Part shown: positions 1 through 9,019 of the stretch, one piece after another
Numbering within the stretch: the stretch's first letter is position 1
Layout: each line of letters opens with the position of its first letter
Position numbers and translations under genes: made by a program
Notes under the pieces: model-generated
Database searches by the model: none
What the model was told of the DNA's origin: nothing
The model's input: the letters and a program-made list of their open reading frames with translations, nothing else
Assembly: GCA_021776825.1 (NCBI GenBank)
Contig: JAJFFG010000038.1
Span: 96,991-160,990 of the forward strand
DNA from: Planctomycetota bacterium
GTDB lineage: Bacteria > Planctomycetota > JAJSAM01 > JAJVHW01
DNA length: 64,000 bases
Direction: 5' to 3'

Positions 1-619
1 TCGGGTTCGCCCCACGTGCCGTGACCACGACGAACAGGTTGTCCTTGTCCTCCGTCAGGGCCGAGACGAGGGACTTGGCACGCTCGACACCGGCGGCCAG
101 CAGGATGTCGTCCTCGGTCGCATCCCCGACCACGAAGGGAAACGTCTCGCCGGTCTTCTCGTTCTGGAGCGCCTGGAGGCGGTCCCCGTCGAGGTCCACC
201 GCAATGAACGGTGTGCCGGTCGCCACGAGCTCGGTGACCACGTGCACGCCGGTGCGGCCGACACCGCAGACGATCACGTGCTGTTCCAGCGCGTCGATGT
301 TCTTCTGCATTCGCCTCTTCCTCAGCACACCCCGCAAGTCGTTCTCCAGGATCAGTGCCGTGAACGAGGAGATGAAGTACAGGAACGTACCGATCCCCGC
401 GATGAGCAGGATGCTGGTGAACAGGCGCGAGTCCGGAGTGGACTCCCAGCCCTCGAGCGACTCGAGACCGAGCGTGGTGACGATCACGAGCGTCATGTAG
501 ACGCAGTCGCTGAACGCCCATCGTCCGTCGCCGATCATGTAGTAGCCGACGCTGCCGAACGCCAAGACGATCAGCAGGGCGATGAACGAGACGGTGAGCT
601 GGCGGGTCAGGTCCTGCAC
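1..619 (-). CDS. Potassium-channel-like protein with TrkA-N (RCK) domain, partial
   Basis: About 206 N-terminal residues from a GTG start; the C-terminus runs off the left edge. Order seen: a first membrane helix (SFIALLIVLAFGSVGYYMI), a short pore-like loop, a second membrane helix (ILLIAGIGTFLYFISSFTAL), then a cytoplasmic NAD-binding Rossmann unit with VCGVGRTGVHVV and the acidic strand end AVDLDGD. This is the usual layout of two-helix channels with a regulatory TrkA-N domain, acting in the inner membrane. Oddity: where such channels carry TVGYGD-like selectivity residues, this one reads VTTLGLESLEGWE, so potassium selectivity should not be assumed. It is transcribed away from the MutS-like gene's 3' end, 45 bases away. 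Confidence 0.85.
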   Translation of the reverse strand, partial: MQDLTRQLTVSFIALLIVLAFGSVGYYMIGDGRWAFSDCVYMTLVIVTTLGLESLEGWESTPDSRLFTSILLIAGIGTFLYFISSFTALILENDLRGVLRKRRMQKNIDALEQHVIVCGVGRTGVHVVTELVATGTPFIAVDLDGDRLQALQNEKTGETFPFVVGDATEDDILLAAGVERAKSLVSALTEDKDNLFVVVTARGANP

Positions 620-664
620 AACGGAGATCCTACGGCGTCCGACGGCAGGCTCGCGCAACTAGCC

Positions 665-2476
665 TCAGACGTCGAGGCCGACCGCGCGCATGAGCGCCAG
701 AGCGTTGCTGCGGTTGACCACACCCGGGCGCATTCGGTAGTCGAAGGACATACGACCGTCCTCGAACTGATCCTCGAAGTGGACGTTCACGACGTTCGCG
801 TCGAGGTCCTCGGCAATCCGCGCCAGTTCGAGATCGTGGGTCGTAACGAGGCCGACCGCGCCGTCGGCCAGGAGCGCCCGGACAACGGCGGCAGCTCCGA
901 TGCGGCGATCATGGGAGTTCGTGCCGTGGAACAGTTCGTCCAGCAGGAACAAGAGCGGCGCGGAGCCATCGGAGGCCAGCGAGACGATGCGGCCGATGCG
1001 CGAGACCTCGGCGTAGAAGCGCGACTCGCCGTCGAGGAGCGAGTCGTGAACGTGGATTGACGCCCCGACGACAAGCGGCGTGAGTGTCAGCGACTCGGCT
1101 CGGACGGTGGCCCCGGCCAGCGCGAGCACGACGTTGGCGCCCACCGTCCGCAAGAGCGTGCTCTTGCCGGACATGTTCGAGCCGCTCACCACCATCACGC
1201 GATGCTCGGCGTCGATCACGACGTCGTTGCGCACCGTGCGATCCTCGCGCAGCAACGGATGACCGAGCCCGCCCGCCTGCAGCAGCGGCCCACCCTCGAC
1301 AATCTCCGGGAACACGTCGGCGGGATGCTCGGCGGCGTACCCGGCGAGTGACGCGATGGCCTCGAGGCGCGCCACAGCACGCAGCCAAGTCGCGATCTGC
1401 GGCCCCGAGCGCTGTCGCCACGCTTCGAGCACGAGCGCCATCTGGAGATCCCAGAGCAGCACGATCGCGATGGGCGCGAAGAGCTGGTTCGCCCGCCAGT
1501 CGAGCCACTCGATCCGGCGGCGGAGTTCGGCGATCCGGCCCGAAGCCGGCGCACCGTCGGCATCGAGACGCGAGCGAAGCTCGGTGAGGAAGGGCGCGGC
1601 GAAGCTCTCGCGCTCGAGTCGCTCGACGAGACCGGAGAGGAGCCCCAGCTCCCGCGCCGGCGACTCCACCTTGGTGATGACCTCCTCCATCGGCGCCGTC
1701 AGCCGTCGCCGCACGACGAGACCGACGGCGAGGGCGAGGAACGCCGGGACAAGGGAGATGTCGGCGATCATCCAGGCCACGGTCAGGAGGACGGTGGGCA
1801 CCGGCAGCAGGTGCAACGCGACGCGAGCCGCGCCCGTCGGAAGCGATGACGTCGCCTCGCCCCACCCCGGCAGGCCGGCCAGGCCACGCGCGGCCGCGGC
1901 GTCGGCTCCCAGAAGGGCCAGGTCTTCGCGCAGATCGAGGCGCGGTCGCAGTTCTGAGATGGCTGCGTGACGCGCCCGGATCTCGTCGGGAGACGCTCCC
2001 GCGCGCAGCCAGCTCGCGAGTTCGGCCTCACCCTGGGGAGTACGCGCGGCGTTGATCAGTTCGAAGAGCGATCCGCGACCGAACACGTCGAGGTGGTCCG
2101 AGTACGGATGCTCCGGCAGGACGAACCGCGCGCCGTCGGTGCCATCCTCGCTGCCGCAGCCGGCCCACGTCCCGTCGAGCCGCGCGAGACCGCGCAGGTG
2201 AATCGCGAGACGGCGCTCCGCACTGAGTCGGCGCCGCGTCAGGCGGGCGTGCCACACCACCAGCGCGACGAACGCCGCAACGGGTACGAGCAACCAGGCG
2301 CCGTGGATGGCCTCGACCTGCCACACGCCGAGCAGGAGCAGTCCACCTGCGAGGAAGGTCGTCAGCCGTGCGTTGGCGAGCCGCTCCTCGGCGGCGTCGG
2401 TGACACCGATCGCGTCGCGCGCCAGAGTGGCGCGACGCGTGTACTCGTCGGCGACCGACGTGCGCTCGCCGCTCAC
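665..2476 (-). CDS. Membrane-anchored MutS-like ATPase
   Basis: 603 residues from a GTG that overlaps the TGA of the upstream gene (GTGA), so the two are translationally coupled. Two hydrophobic helices lie at about residues 25-70 (TFLAGGLLLLGVWQVEAI, WLLVPVAAFVALVVW). A helical core follows, then a C-terminal MutS ATPase domain with Walker A GSNMSGKST near residue 430, Walker B LLFLLDELFHGTNS and VTTHDLELA. It lacks the N-terminal mismatch-recognition and connector domains of true MutS, and no MutS2 Smr domain is visible. This is the membrane MutS-like family often annotated as mismatch repair protein. A role in mismatch repair is not supported; the substrate is unknown. A further in-frame start at 2590 lies inside the upstream gene and is less likely. 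Confidence 0.85.
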   Translation of the reverse strand: MSGERTSVADEYTRRATLARDAIGVTDAAEERLANARLTTFLAGGLLLLGVWQVEAIHGAWLLVPVAAFVALVVWHARLTRRRLSAERRLAIHLRGLARLDGTWAGCGSEDGTDGARFVLPEHPYSDHLDVFGRGSLFELINAARTPQGEAELASWLRAGASPDEIRARHAAISELRPRLDLREDLALLGADAAAARGLAGLPGWGEATSSLPTGAARVALHLLPVPTVLLTVAWMIADISLVPAFLALAVGLVVRRRLTAPMEEVITKVESPARELGLLSGLVERLERESFAAPFLTELRSRLDADGAPASGRIAELRRRIEWLDWRANQLFAPIAIVLLWDLQMALVLEAWRQRSGPQIATWLRAVARLEAIASLAGYAAEHPADVFPEIVEGGPLLQAGGLGHPLLREDRTVRNDVVIDAEHRVMVVSGSNMSGKSTLLRTVGANVVLALAGATVRAESLTLTPLVVGASIHVHDSLLDGESRFYAEVSRIGRIVSLASDGSAPLLFLLDELFHGTNSHDRRIGAAAVVRALLADGAVGLVTTHDLELARIAEDLDANVVNVHFEDQFEDGRMSFDYRMRPGVVNRSNALALMRAVGLDV

Positions 2477-3633
2477 CGGTCGCGCAGTCGCCAAGCCGCG
2501 GCGTAGAGCAGCGTCCGGTCCTCGGACGGTCCCCGCACGAAGACCACGCGCCCATTGCCGTCCACCAGGACGTCGTGGTCCCCCATCCACAGAAGACCTG
2601 GCCAGAGCAGACCCGGCCAGGCGCCGGCGCGAAAGCCGATCACGGGAGCGTCGACACCGAGGTTCTTACGAACGTCGCGGGCGCGCTGGCGGGGCGTCGT
2701 GTCCTTGGCGCGCTCCTCGTAGCGCGGGTCGCGGGCGGTCTCGCCGTCGGGCTTCGGATCGCCGGTGTCCGACTCGGGCGTCGCGACGACGATCGGAATG
2801 CCGTGGCCGCGGTCACGCGACTCGCGACAGAGCACCGCGGCCCGACTCGCGTCCCAACTGCGCATCAGATCGACAAAGGCGATGATGTGCGGTAGCGCCG
2901 TCGTGGTCGGTCCCTCGAGCAGGGCCCCCTCAGTCCAGGCCGGTTCGGTCGGAAGCGGTGGCGCGACGAGCGCGCGCAGTTTCACCCGAGCGTCGCGGCC
3001 GGCGCTGGCCTCGGCCCCGCAGCAGTTGCGGAGCTCATCCGGGACGGCGGCGTCGGCGCGACGGTAGAGATCGCCTGCGGCGTGGCGATCGTCGCCGATC
3101 AGTGCCAGGTCGCCCATCTGCACCAGCAGCCGGGGCCGGTGCATCACGGGCGACGCATCGAGGAGCTCGCGGGCACGCGACGTGGCTCGATCGATGCGAC
3201 CGGCCATGACGTACGCGAGCACCAGATCCGGGTGGTGGAACACCAGCCGCGCCCGCTCGCTTCCAACCTGATCGAGGAGTCGCTCTAGCGAGGTCACCGC
3301 GCGCGCGCCGTCGCCCTGTTCGAACGCGGCCTCGCTCACGGCGATCAATCCGGACTCGACGATCGCGGCGTCCTGACCGGCGGTCCAAGCCTCCCAGCGC
3401 GTGGCCTCGAATCGAGAGACGAAGCCCTGCTTCTGCTCCTCGACCCGAGCCTGCCAGGCGCGCACGGCGCGGTGATACTCCGTGCGATCGCCCTCGCGCG
3501 GCGCGAGCGGCGGATCGCCGAGGACGGCCCGATACGCGGCGTAGGCGCGTCGCACCGGCTCACGAACGTCGTCCTCCGCGCCCGCAGGGACGAGGAGGGC
3601 AAGACAGAGCAACGGAGCGAGCAGCCGGCGCAT
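2473..3633 (-). CDS. Exported protein with helical repeats and thioredoxin-like C-terminus
   Basis: 386 residues. The ATG at 3633 was chosen because it starts a clean signal peptide (RRLLAPLLCLALLVPAGA). The middle (about 80-230) is alpha-helical with TPR-like spacing. The C-terminal 150 residues have a thioredoxin/AhpC-like strand-helix pattern (HIIAFVDLMRSWDASRAAVL, then IPIVVATPES, then DVLVDGNGRVVFVRG) but no CxxC or single redox cysteine where one would be expected. A thiol-oxidoreductase role is therefore doubtful and the fold may be used for binding. A 15-base tandem duplication gives PGLLWPGLLW near the C-terminus. It overlaps the MutS-like gene by four bases and diverges from the flavoprotein gene. 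Confidence 0.65.
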   Translation of the reverse strand: MRRLLAPLLCLALLVPAGAEDDVREPVRRAYAAYRAVLGDPPLAPREGDRTEYHRAVRAWQARVEEQKQGFVSRFEATRWEAWTAGQDAAIVESGLIAVSEAAFEQGDGARAVTSLERLLDQVGSERARLVFHHPDLVLAYVMAGRIDRATSRARELLDASPVMHRPRLLVQMGDLALIGDDRHAAGDLYRRADAAVPDELRNCCGAEASAGRDARVKLRALVAPPLPTEPAWTEGALLEGPTTTALPHIIAFVDLMRSWDASRAAVLCRESRDRGHGIPIVVATPESDTGDPKPDGETARDPRYEERAKDTTPRQRARDVRKNLGVDAPVIGFRAGAWPGLLWPGLLWMGDHDVLVDGNGRVVFVRGPSEDRTLLYAAAWRLRDR

Positions 3634-3683
3634 CGTCTCCAACCTATCCGCGCCCAGCGTCGCGACTCGGCTACCTTCTGCGC

Positions 3684-5057
3684 GTGACGGAACGCGTGGA
3701 TCTGGCAGTGGTCGGTGCCGGGGCAGCTGGCATCTTCGCGGCGCTCGCGGCGTCGGGCGCGCTGGCACCGGACGGCTCGTTCGATCCGACGCGAGCCGCG
3801 GGCCTCCGCATCGTCCTCCTCGACGGTCAGGAACGGCCGGGGAAGAAGATCCTGATCAGCGGCGGCGGTCGGTGCAACGTCACGAACGCCGACGTGGCCC
3901 CGGCGGACTACCCGCGCGCCAAGCGCGGCCTCGTCGCCGCGATGCTGCGCGCATTCCCCGTGGCCTCCGTACGGGCGTTCTTCGCGGGTCGCGGCGTCCC
4001 GTTGGTCGAGGAGCCCATGGGCAAACTGTTCCCCGTCACGGGCAAGGCGCGGAGCGTGCTGGAGGCCCTCCACGGGGCCGTCGCCGACGCCGGCATCGCG
4101 ACGCGCTTCGGGAGCATCGTCGAGACGATCGAGCGATCCGGAGACGGCTGGCGCGTGGACGACCTCGAGGCGCGTCGCGTGATCGTAGCGACGGGAGGCA
4201 AGTCGGTGCCGGAGACCGGTAGCCGCGGCTTCGGGTACGCGCTGGCCGAGCGGCTCGGGATCGATCTGGAGCCGACAGTGCCCGCGCTCGTCCCGCTGCT
4301 CGGAGACGTGCCCGAGCAGCTCGCCGGGATCACCGTTCCCGTGACGCTCACGGTCCGCTGCACGGACCCGCCCGTGCGCCGGACCGTCGCCGGGAGCATG
4401 CTGTTCACACATCGCGGGATCAGCGGACCCGCCGCCCTCGACGCGTCGGTCTCCGTGACCCGGGCGCTGGCGCTCGGCGGCACGCCGATCGTACGGGCCG
4501 ACTTCTGGACGCTGAGCGATCGGCGCGGCGTCTGGGGCCCCTACCTCGAACTGCCGAAGCCGCCGGGCGCTGGGCTCCGCGACTCGCCCCCTCCGGCGCG
4601 GGAGGAGGACGCGCTGACGTGGTTGAAGGAGCAGCGCGAGCGCAACCCGCGCCGCAGTCTCGGTCGCTCGCTCTCGGCACGCCTGCCTCGCCGACTCGTC
4701 GGCGTCCTGGCTCCCGACGCGGAGGCGCAACTGGCGCAGCTCTCCGACGCCGGGCTACGCCGCACAGCGCAGGCGCTGACCGGGTACGACCTGGGCGTCA
4801 CCGGGAGCGAGGGGTTCCGCAAGGCCGAGGTCACGGCGGGCGGCATCCCGACGAAGGCTCTCGACGGGGGCACGCTAGAGCCTCGCGACGTGCGTGGACT
4901 GCACGTGTGCGGCGAGGTCGTGGACGTGACGGGCCGCCTCGGCGGCTTCAACTTCCAGTGGGCGTGGTCGAGCGGCTTCGTCGCTGGACGCGCCGCGCGC
5001 GAAGCGCTCAGTCGACCGACTCGCGGGTCAACGCCGACACCTCGTCGATCACACTGA
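3684..5057 (+). CDS. HI0933-family NAD(P)/FAD-dependent oxidoreductase
   Basis: 457 residues from a GTG start. The N-terminal dinucleotide-binding motif VVGAGAAGIFAAL (residues 8-20) binds FAD. The family signature ISGGGRCNVTNAD follows near residue 57, then ATGGKSVPETGSRGFGY near 170. The C-terminal flavin motif is HVCGEVVDVTGRLGGFNFQWAW near 410. Length and motif order match the HI0933/BaiN flavoprotein family (often labelled aminoacetone oxidase family), whose physiological substrate is mostly unproven. Residues 285-310 form a proline/arginine-rich insertion between strands. The 3' end overlaps the small convergent gene by 50 bases. Confidence 0.9.
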   Translation: MTERVDLAVVGAGAAGIFAALAASGALAPDGSFDPTRAAGLRIVLLDGQERPGKKILISGGGRCNVTNADVAPADYPRAKRGLVAAMLRAFPVASVRAFFAGRGVPLVEEPMGKLFPVTGKARSVLEALHGAVADAGIATRFGSIVETIERSGDGWRVDDLEARRVIVATGGKSVPETGSRGFGYALAERLGIDLEPTVPALVPLLGDVPEQLAGITVPVTLTVRCTDPPVRRTVAGSMLFTHRGISGPAALDASVSVTRALALGGTPIVRADFWTLSDRRGVWGPYLELPKPPGAGLRDSPPPAREEDALTWLKEQRERNPRRSLGRSLSARLPRRLVGVLAPDAEAQLAQLSDAGLRRTAQALTGYDLGVTGSEGFRKAEVTAGGIPTKALDGGTLEPRDVRGLHVCGEVVDVTGRLGGFNFQWAWSSGFVAGRAAREALSRPTRGSTPTPRRSH

Positions 5058-5361
5058 GGCAGCTCGCCGTGTTCACGGCGATCTGACGACGACGACGGAT
5101 GTCGTTGATGCGACGGTCGAGATCCTGCACGGTCTGCTCGACCGTGAGGCGGAGTCCGTCGTCGTCCTGAGGAGAGTTTTCCTCAGTCGAATCGCTCACG
5201 CGCTGCACGGCGGCACGCAGCCGCGTGGCAACTCTCGCCGCCTGCAGCGATCGATCCTCCTCGCGGCGGATCCGGAGCCCTACGACGAGCTCCTCAACCT
5301 TCTTCTCCATGAGCGCCAGGGTCGTCATCAGACGCTCTCGGGCATCGGGATTCGGCGCCAT
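5008..5361 (-). CDS. Small coiled-coil protein, unknown function
   Basis: 117 residues. The start is fixed by an ATG preceded by AGGGAGG about eight bases upstream. The protein is charged and almost wholly helical, with heptad-like spacing (LMTTLALMEKKVEELVVGL, then TVEQTVQDLDRRINDIRRRR), no signal peptide and no membrane segment, so a cytoplasmic dimeric coiled coil is likely. I recognise no family. It stands alone between the end of the convergent flavoprotein gene and the end of the large secreted protein gene upstream. Confidence 0.6.
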   Translation of the reverse strand: MAPNPDARERLMTTLALMEKKVEELVVGLRIRREEDRSLQAARVATRLRAAVQRVSDSTEENSPQDDDGLRLTVEQTVQDLDRRINDIRRRRQIAVNTASCLSVIDEVSALTRESVD

Positions 5362-5450
5362 GGCGCGGAACCTCCCTTCACTTGTGAACCTGCGATCGTC
5401 GCGACCGGGGCCGATCGGTGCAAGCGGACAAGAAGCGGAAATGCAATTCG

Positions 5451-7832
5451 TCAGTCGATCTCGACTGTGATCTCCGTCGTGTTGCGCGCGTCGATCTCGA
5501 TCGACGGCGGGTCGCCGACCACCTCCCGGCCGGTCGACGCGTGCGGCTCGAGGCCGTAGACACCAGGCGTCAACTGACACTCGAGCACGCCCCGGCCGTC
5601 GGTGCGGACGATGCGCCGGCGACTCCAGTCCGGTGCATCGGTATCGAGCAGCGGGAAGAGGTTCACCGGCGCGCTGGCCAGCGCAACCCCCTCGTCGTCG
5701 ACGAGCGTGCACCGCAACGTACCCGGCGCCGGCAGGTGCACGTCGACCGAGTCCATGTCGGCCACGACGTCGATCGGGTGGAACGACACCACGCCGGTCT
5801 CATGCTCGACCCAAAGGACGCTGCGGCCCGGCGGAAGCACCTCGAGACGGAAGCGCCCCAGCGCGTCGGTGCGTGTCTCCTCGCCCCACCACTCGACCGT
5901 CCGGACCAGGGCGTACTCGACGGGTCCGTCGTCGGCACTCAGGACGCGCCCGGCCACGGGATGCGGCTCCGGGAACGAGATCTCACCCAGATCACGTAGC
6001 TCGCCCTCCCCGAGCACCAAGTCGCGGATCACGAGTGGCGGGCGGCCGTCGACGCGCACGAAGACGGTCGCCGCCTGATTCGGCCGGCCGACGTCGATCG
6101 TGATCCGCCCGTCTTCATCGGGACGCCCGCCGGCCGAGAAGCGGCCCAGCACGCCGAAACTCACGTCCGACGCACGCGCCTCCGCGGGCAGGGTGAGGAC
6201 GAGACCCGTCGGCTTCCCAATCACGAGGTCGCCGAGATCGCCCTGCGGCGTCACGCCGGCCCATTCCTTCTCGCCGACCCCGTTCTGGAACGCGCGCAGC
6301 GTTCCGACCACGGGCGGAATGCCACGCAGCACGAAGCGACCGTCGTCGCCCGAGCGCGCGTTCGGGTACTGCTCGACGCCCTTGTACGTCGCGTCGAACG
6401 TCACATAGACCGAGAGAGGGTGTCCCGTCTCGTCGATGACGCGACCGGTGACCACGCCGCCGATCTCCACCGGCACGTCGACGGCAACGGTCTGACCCGC
6501 CTCGACCTCGACGCTCACCGGTGCAGGCTCCAGGTATCGCGACGCGTCCGCGTAGATCACGTGGATTCCCGGAACCACGTCACGGAACCAACCGCGAACC
6601 TCCTCGCCCTCCTGGTCGAATTCCTGGTCGGGGCGGTGATGCCCCCAGTCGATGTCGAGCGACGCGCGCCAGAGGTGGCCCGGGATCGCGGTCTTCTCCT
6701 CGGCGTCGGCGAGCGTCACCACGATCTTCCCCAGCACAGCCACCGTCACGTCGACGCTGTGACGAACGCCCGAGTCGGGAGCGGCAACCAGGCCCGAACG
6801 CCCCTCACCAACGTCCTCGTGCCGCGCATAGACGAAGAACGACGCGGGAGCCGCCACGCCACGGATGGCATAGGAACCGGTTCCGTCCGCGATCGTGCGG
6901 GTCCGCCGGAACATCGTCCGCTCGGCATCGTGTCGCGGTGTGCGTGTCGGAGGGGTCGCGCCCACCGGAGCTACGAACACGTCTGCGCCGACGAGGGCGT
7001 TGCCCGCGGCATCCCGCACAGTGCCGACCACGTCGACACCCTTGCCGAGCAGGATCTCGAGATCCACTGAGCGATCCGACGTGGGCGTGTGCTCCACCAC
7101 CACGGTGCCGAAGCCATCGCGGACCGCGGCGATCTCGAGCGGCTGGCCCTCATCGATCCCCCCGAGCACGAACCGCCCGTCCGCTCCCGTCACGCGCTCG
7201 ATGTCGGCCGCACTCCACGGCTCGTCCACCCACATCGCTCGAACGCGCGCGTCGGCGATCGGCGCCCGCGTGGCCGCGTCGAGCACGATGCCGCGGACCG
7301 CGGGAACGGCGTCGAGGCGCACCTCGACCGAACTGACCCGATACTCGACCTCCGGCCACGCCGTCCGGAAGCCCGCGGCGTGGACGCCCCAGACGACCGT
7401 GGCGGAGCACCGCGGGATCTCAGCGCGGCCCTCGGCATCGGTCACGGCTCGCTGCGTCAGTGGCGCCGCCTTCTCGTCCTCGTCGAGGTGGTCCGGGTAC
7501 TTGATCCGCGCCAAGATCTCGGCACCGGCGACGGGCGCGCCACTGTCGTCCGCAACGACGCGAACCGGGACCGGCCCGCTCCAGACGGGGGTGGCCTCGA
7601 CCTCCTGGTCCCAATAGCCGGGCCCCTCGAACGAGATCTGCTCGTCGCTGTCGGCGGGATCGTCGTCGGGCACCTCTTCGTCGCCACCGGCGGGCCGCCG
7701 CGTCGGCTGCGCCTCCGGCTCAATGACGTCCTCGATCGGCGGGCGAAGCGGCGTCTCCGCACGGCGGCCCCACCACGCGATGAACGTCGTCACCACGAGC
7801 AGGACGCCAATGACCACCCGCACGCTTCGCAT
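5451..7832 (-). CDS. Secreted multidomain protein with carboxypeptidase-regulatory-like (Ig-fold) domains
   Basis: 793 residues with an N-terminal anchor (VVIGVLLVVTTFIAWWG), then an acidic proline-rich linker. A chain of about seven beta-sandwich repeats follows, typical of the carboxypeptidase regulatory-like/CNA-B fold. Visible repeat hallmarks are VPVRVVADDSGAPVAGAEIL, VRGIVLDAATRAPIADARV, VVGTVRDAAGNALVGADVFV, TGRVIDETGHPLSVYVTF, AGRVLSADDGPVEYALV and TLVDDEGVALASAPV. Each is followed by TDADGRAEIP/DGRFVLGG-like turns. No catalytic domain was found. It is probably a surface or periplasmic scaffold or adhesin anchored by its N-terminal helix. It diverges from the ABC permease gene. Confidence 0.75.
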   Translation of the reverse strand: MRSVRVVIGVLLVVTTFIAWWGRRAETPLRPPIEDVIEPEAQPTRRPAGGDEEVPDDDPADSDEQISFEGPGYWDQEVEATPVWSGPVPVRVVADDSGAPVAGAEILARIKYPDHLDEDEKAAPLTQRAVTDAEGRAEIPRCSATVVWGVHAAGFRTAWPEVEYRVSSVEVRLDAVPAVRGIVLDAATRAPIADARVRAMWVDEPWSAADIERVTGADGRFVLGGIDEGQPLEIAAVRDGFGTVVVEHTPTSDRSVDLEILLGKGVDVVGTVRDAAGNALVGADVFVAPVGATPPTRTPRHDAERTMFRRTRTIADGTGSYAIRGVAAPASFFVYARHEDVGEGRSGLVAAPDSGVRHSVDVTVAVLGKIVVTLADAEEKTAIPGHLWRASLDIDWGHHRPDQEFDQEGEEVRGWFRDVVPGIHVIYADASRYLEPAPVSVEVEAGQTVAVDVPVEIGGVVTGRVIDETGHPLSVYVTFDATYKGVEQYPNARSGDDGRFVLRGIPPVVGTLRAFQNGVGEKEWAGVTPQGDLGDLVIGKPTGLVLTLPAEARASDVSFGVLGRFSAGGRPDEDGRITIDVGRPNQAATVFVRVDGRPPLVIRDLVLGEGELRDLGEISFPEPHPVAGRVLSADDGPVEYALVRTVEWWGEETRTDALGRFRLEVLPPGRSVLWVEHETGVVSFHPIDVVADMDSVDVHLPAPGTLRCTLVDDEGVALASAPVNLFPLLDTDAPDWSRRRIVRTDGRGVLECQLTPGVYGLEPHASTGREVVGDPPSIEIDARNTTEITVEID

Positions 7833-7912
7833 GGCACCAGTCTAGACCTGCGAGGAATAGTCGGACGCCGCCGAGCGTAGGGCTGGAGACTGATCTCGGA
7901 CACCGCGCGTCG

Positions 7913-9019
7913 ATGCTCGCCTTCCGCAACCTGCTACGCCGTCGGATCCGCACGTTGCTGACGGTGACGGGCGTGGCCATCGGCGTGTCGATCGTGGTCG
8001 CGCTCTCGGCCATCGCGCGGGGGTTCCGGACGCAGGTGAACGACCTGTTCTCGAGCGGGCGCGCGCATCTGATCCTCAGCCGGAAGGACGCCGCCGACCC
8101 GATCCTCTCGTACCTGCCGGAGAGTCTCCTCGGCGAGCTCCGCGCGCGCGACGAGATCGCCGCCGTCGAGCCGGTCGTCCTCGGGGCGACGCAGGTGCCG
8201 CCACTCGCCGTGTTCATCTTCTTCGGGACGACGCGCGACAGCCCGTTCCTGGAGCAGATTCGCGTTGTGGAGGGCGAGGGGCTGTTCGCGACTCCCGGCA
8301 CCGACCGCGTCTGCCTGGGTGCTCGCGCGGCTCGCAACCTGGGCCGCGAGGTCGGCGACACGCTGCCGCTGGGGGGGCGAGAGTTGACCGTCGTGGGACT
8401 CTTCGAGTCCGCGACGCCGCTCATCGACGCCGGAGCGCTTCTCTCGCTCGGCGATGCGCAGGAGCTCGCCGGGCTGGAGCAGAAGATCACGTCGGCTCTC
8501 GTGCAACTCCGCGACTCCAACCGCGATGCGTTGGTCCGAGCTGAGCAGGAGCTCGAGGCTGACTACCCGGAGATCGAGGCGACGCCCCCGAGCGAGTGGG
8601 CGGCTGCGTTCGACGAGTTCGACCTGGCCGAGCAGACGGCGACGGTCTTCACCATCCTGGCCATCTGCATCGGCGGGATCAGCGTGATGAACACCATGCT
8701 GATGAGCGTGTTCGAGCGGACGCGCGAGATCGGCATCCTGCAAGCCATCGGCTGGAGCCGTTGGATGGTGGTCCGTCAGGTGCTCGCCGAAGCGCTGCTG
8801 GTCGCGACCGTCGGTACGCCCCTCGGCATCGCGCTCGGGGTCGGCATCGTCGAGCTGATCGGCTCGTTCCAGCAGTTCTCGTGGGTCGCCGGTCACTACG
8901 ACACGACGGTGTTCCTCCAGGGGATCGCCGTGGGGTTCGGGATGGGTGTCGTCGGGTCCATCTACCCGGCCTGGCGCGCCGTCGGCATCACGCCCATCGA
9001 GGCGCTGCGGTACGAATGA
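7913..9019 (+). CDS. ABC transporter permease, MacB/FtsX (LolC/E-like) family
   Basis: 368 residues. Membrane helix 1 is near residues 18-40 (LLTVTGVAIGVSIVVALSAIA). A roughly 200-residue periplasmic MacB_PCD-type domain follows, then three C-terminal FtsX helices (TVFTILAICIGGISVMNTML, VLAEALLVATVGTPLGIALG, FLQGIAVGFGMGVVGSIYPA). The motif FERTREIGILQAIGWSR before helix 3 and PIEALRYE at the end are typical of this family. Such proteins are mechanotransmission permeases that move lipoproteins, peptides or small molecules across or out of the inner membrane. The TGA overlaps the start of the ATPase gene (ATGA), so the two form one operon. Confidence 0.92.
   Translation: MLAFRNLLRRRIRTLLTVTGVAIGVSIVVALSAIARGFRTQVNDLFSSGRAHLILSRKDAADPILSYLPESLLGELRARDEIAAVEPVVLGATQVPPLAVFIFFGTTRDSPFLEQIRVVEGEGLFATPGTDRVCLGARAARNLGREVGDTLPLGGRELTVVGLFESATPLIDAGALLSLGDAQELAGLEQKITSALVQLRDSNRDALVRAEQELEADYPEIEATPPSEWAAAFDEFDLAEQTATVFTILAICIGGISVMNTMLMSVFERTREIGILQAIGWSRWMVVRQVLAEALLVATVGTPLGIALGVGIVELIGSFQQFSWVAGHYDTTVFLQGIAVGFGMGVVGSIYPAWRAVGITPIEALRYE

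Noticed and set aside
665..2476. DNA mismatch repair protein MutS
   Set aside because: Only the ATPase domain is shared; mismatch-binding domains are missing and membrane helices are present.
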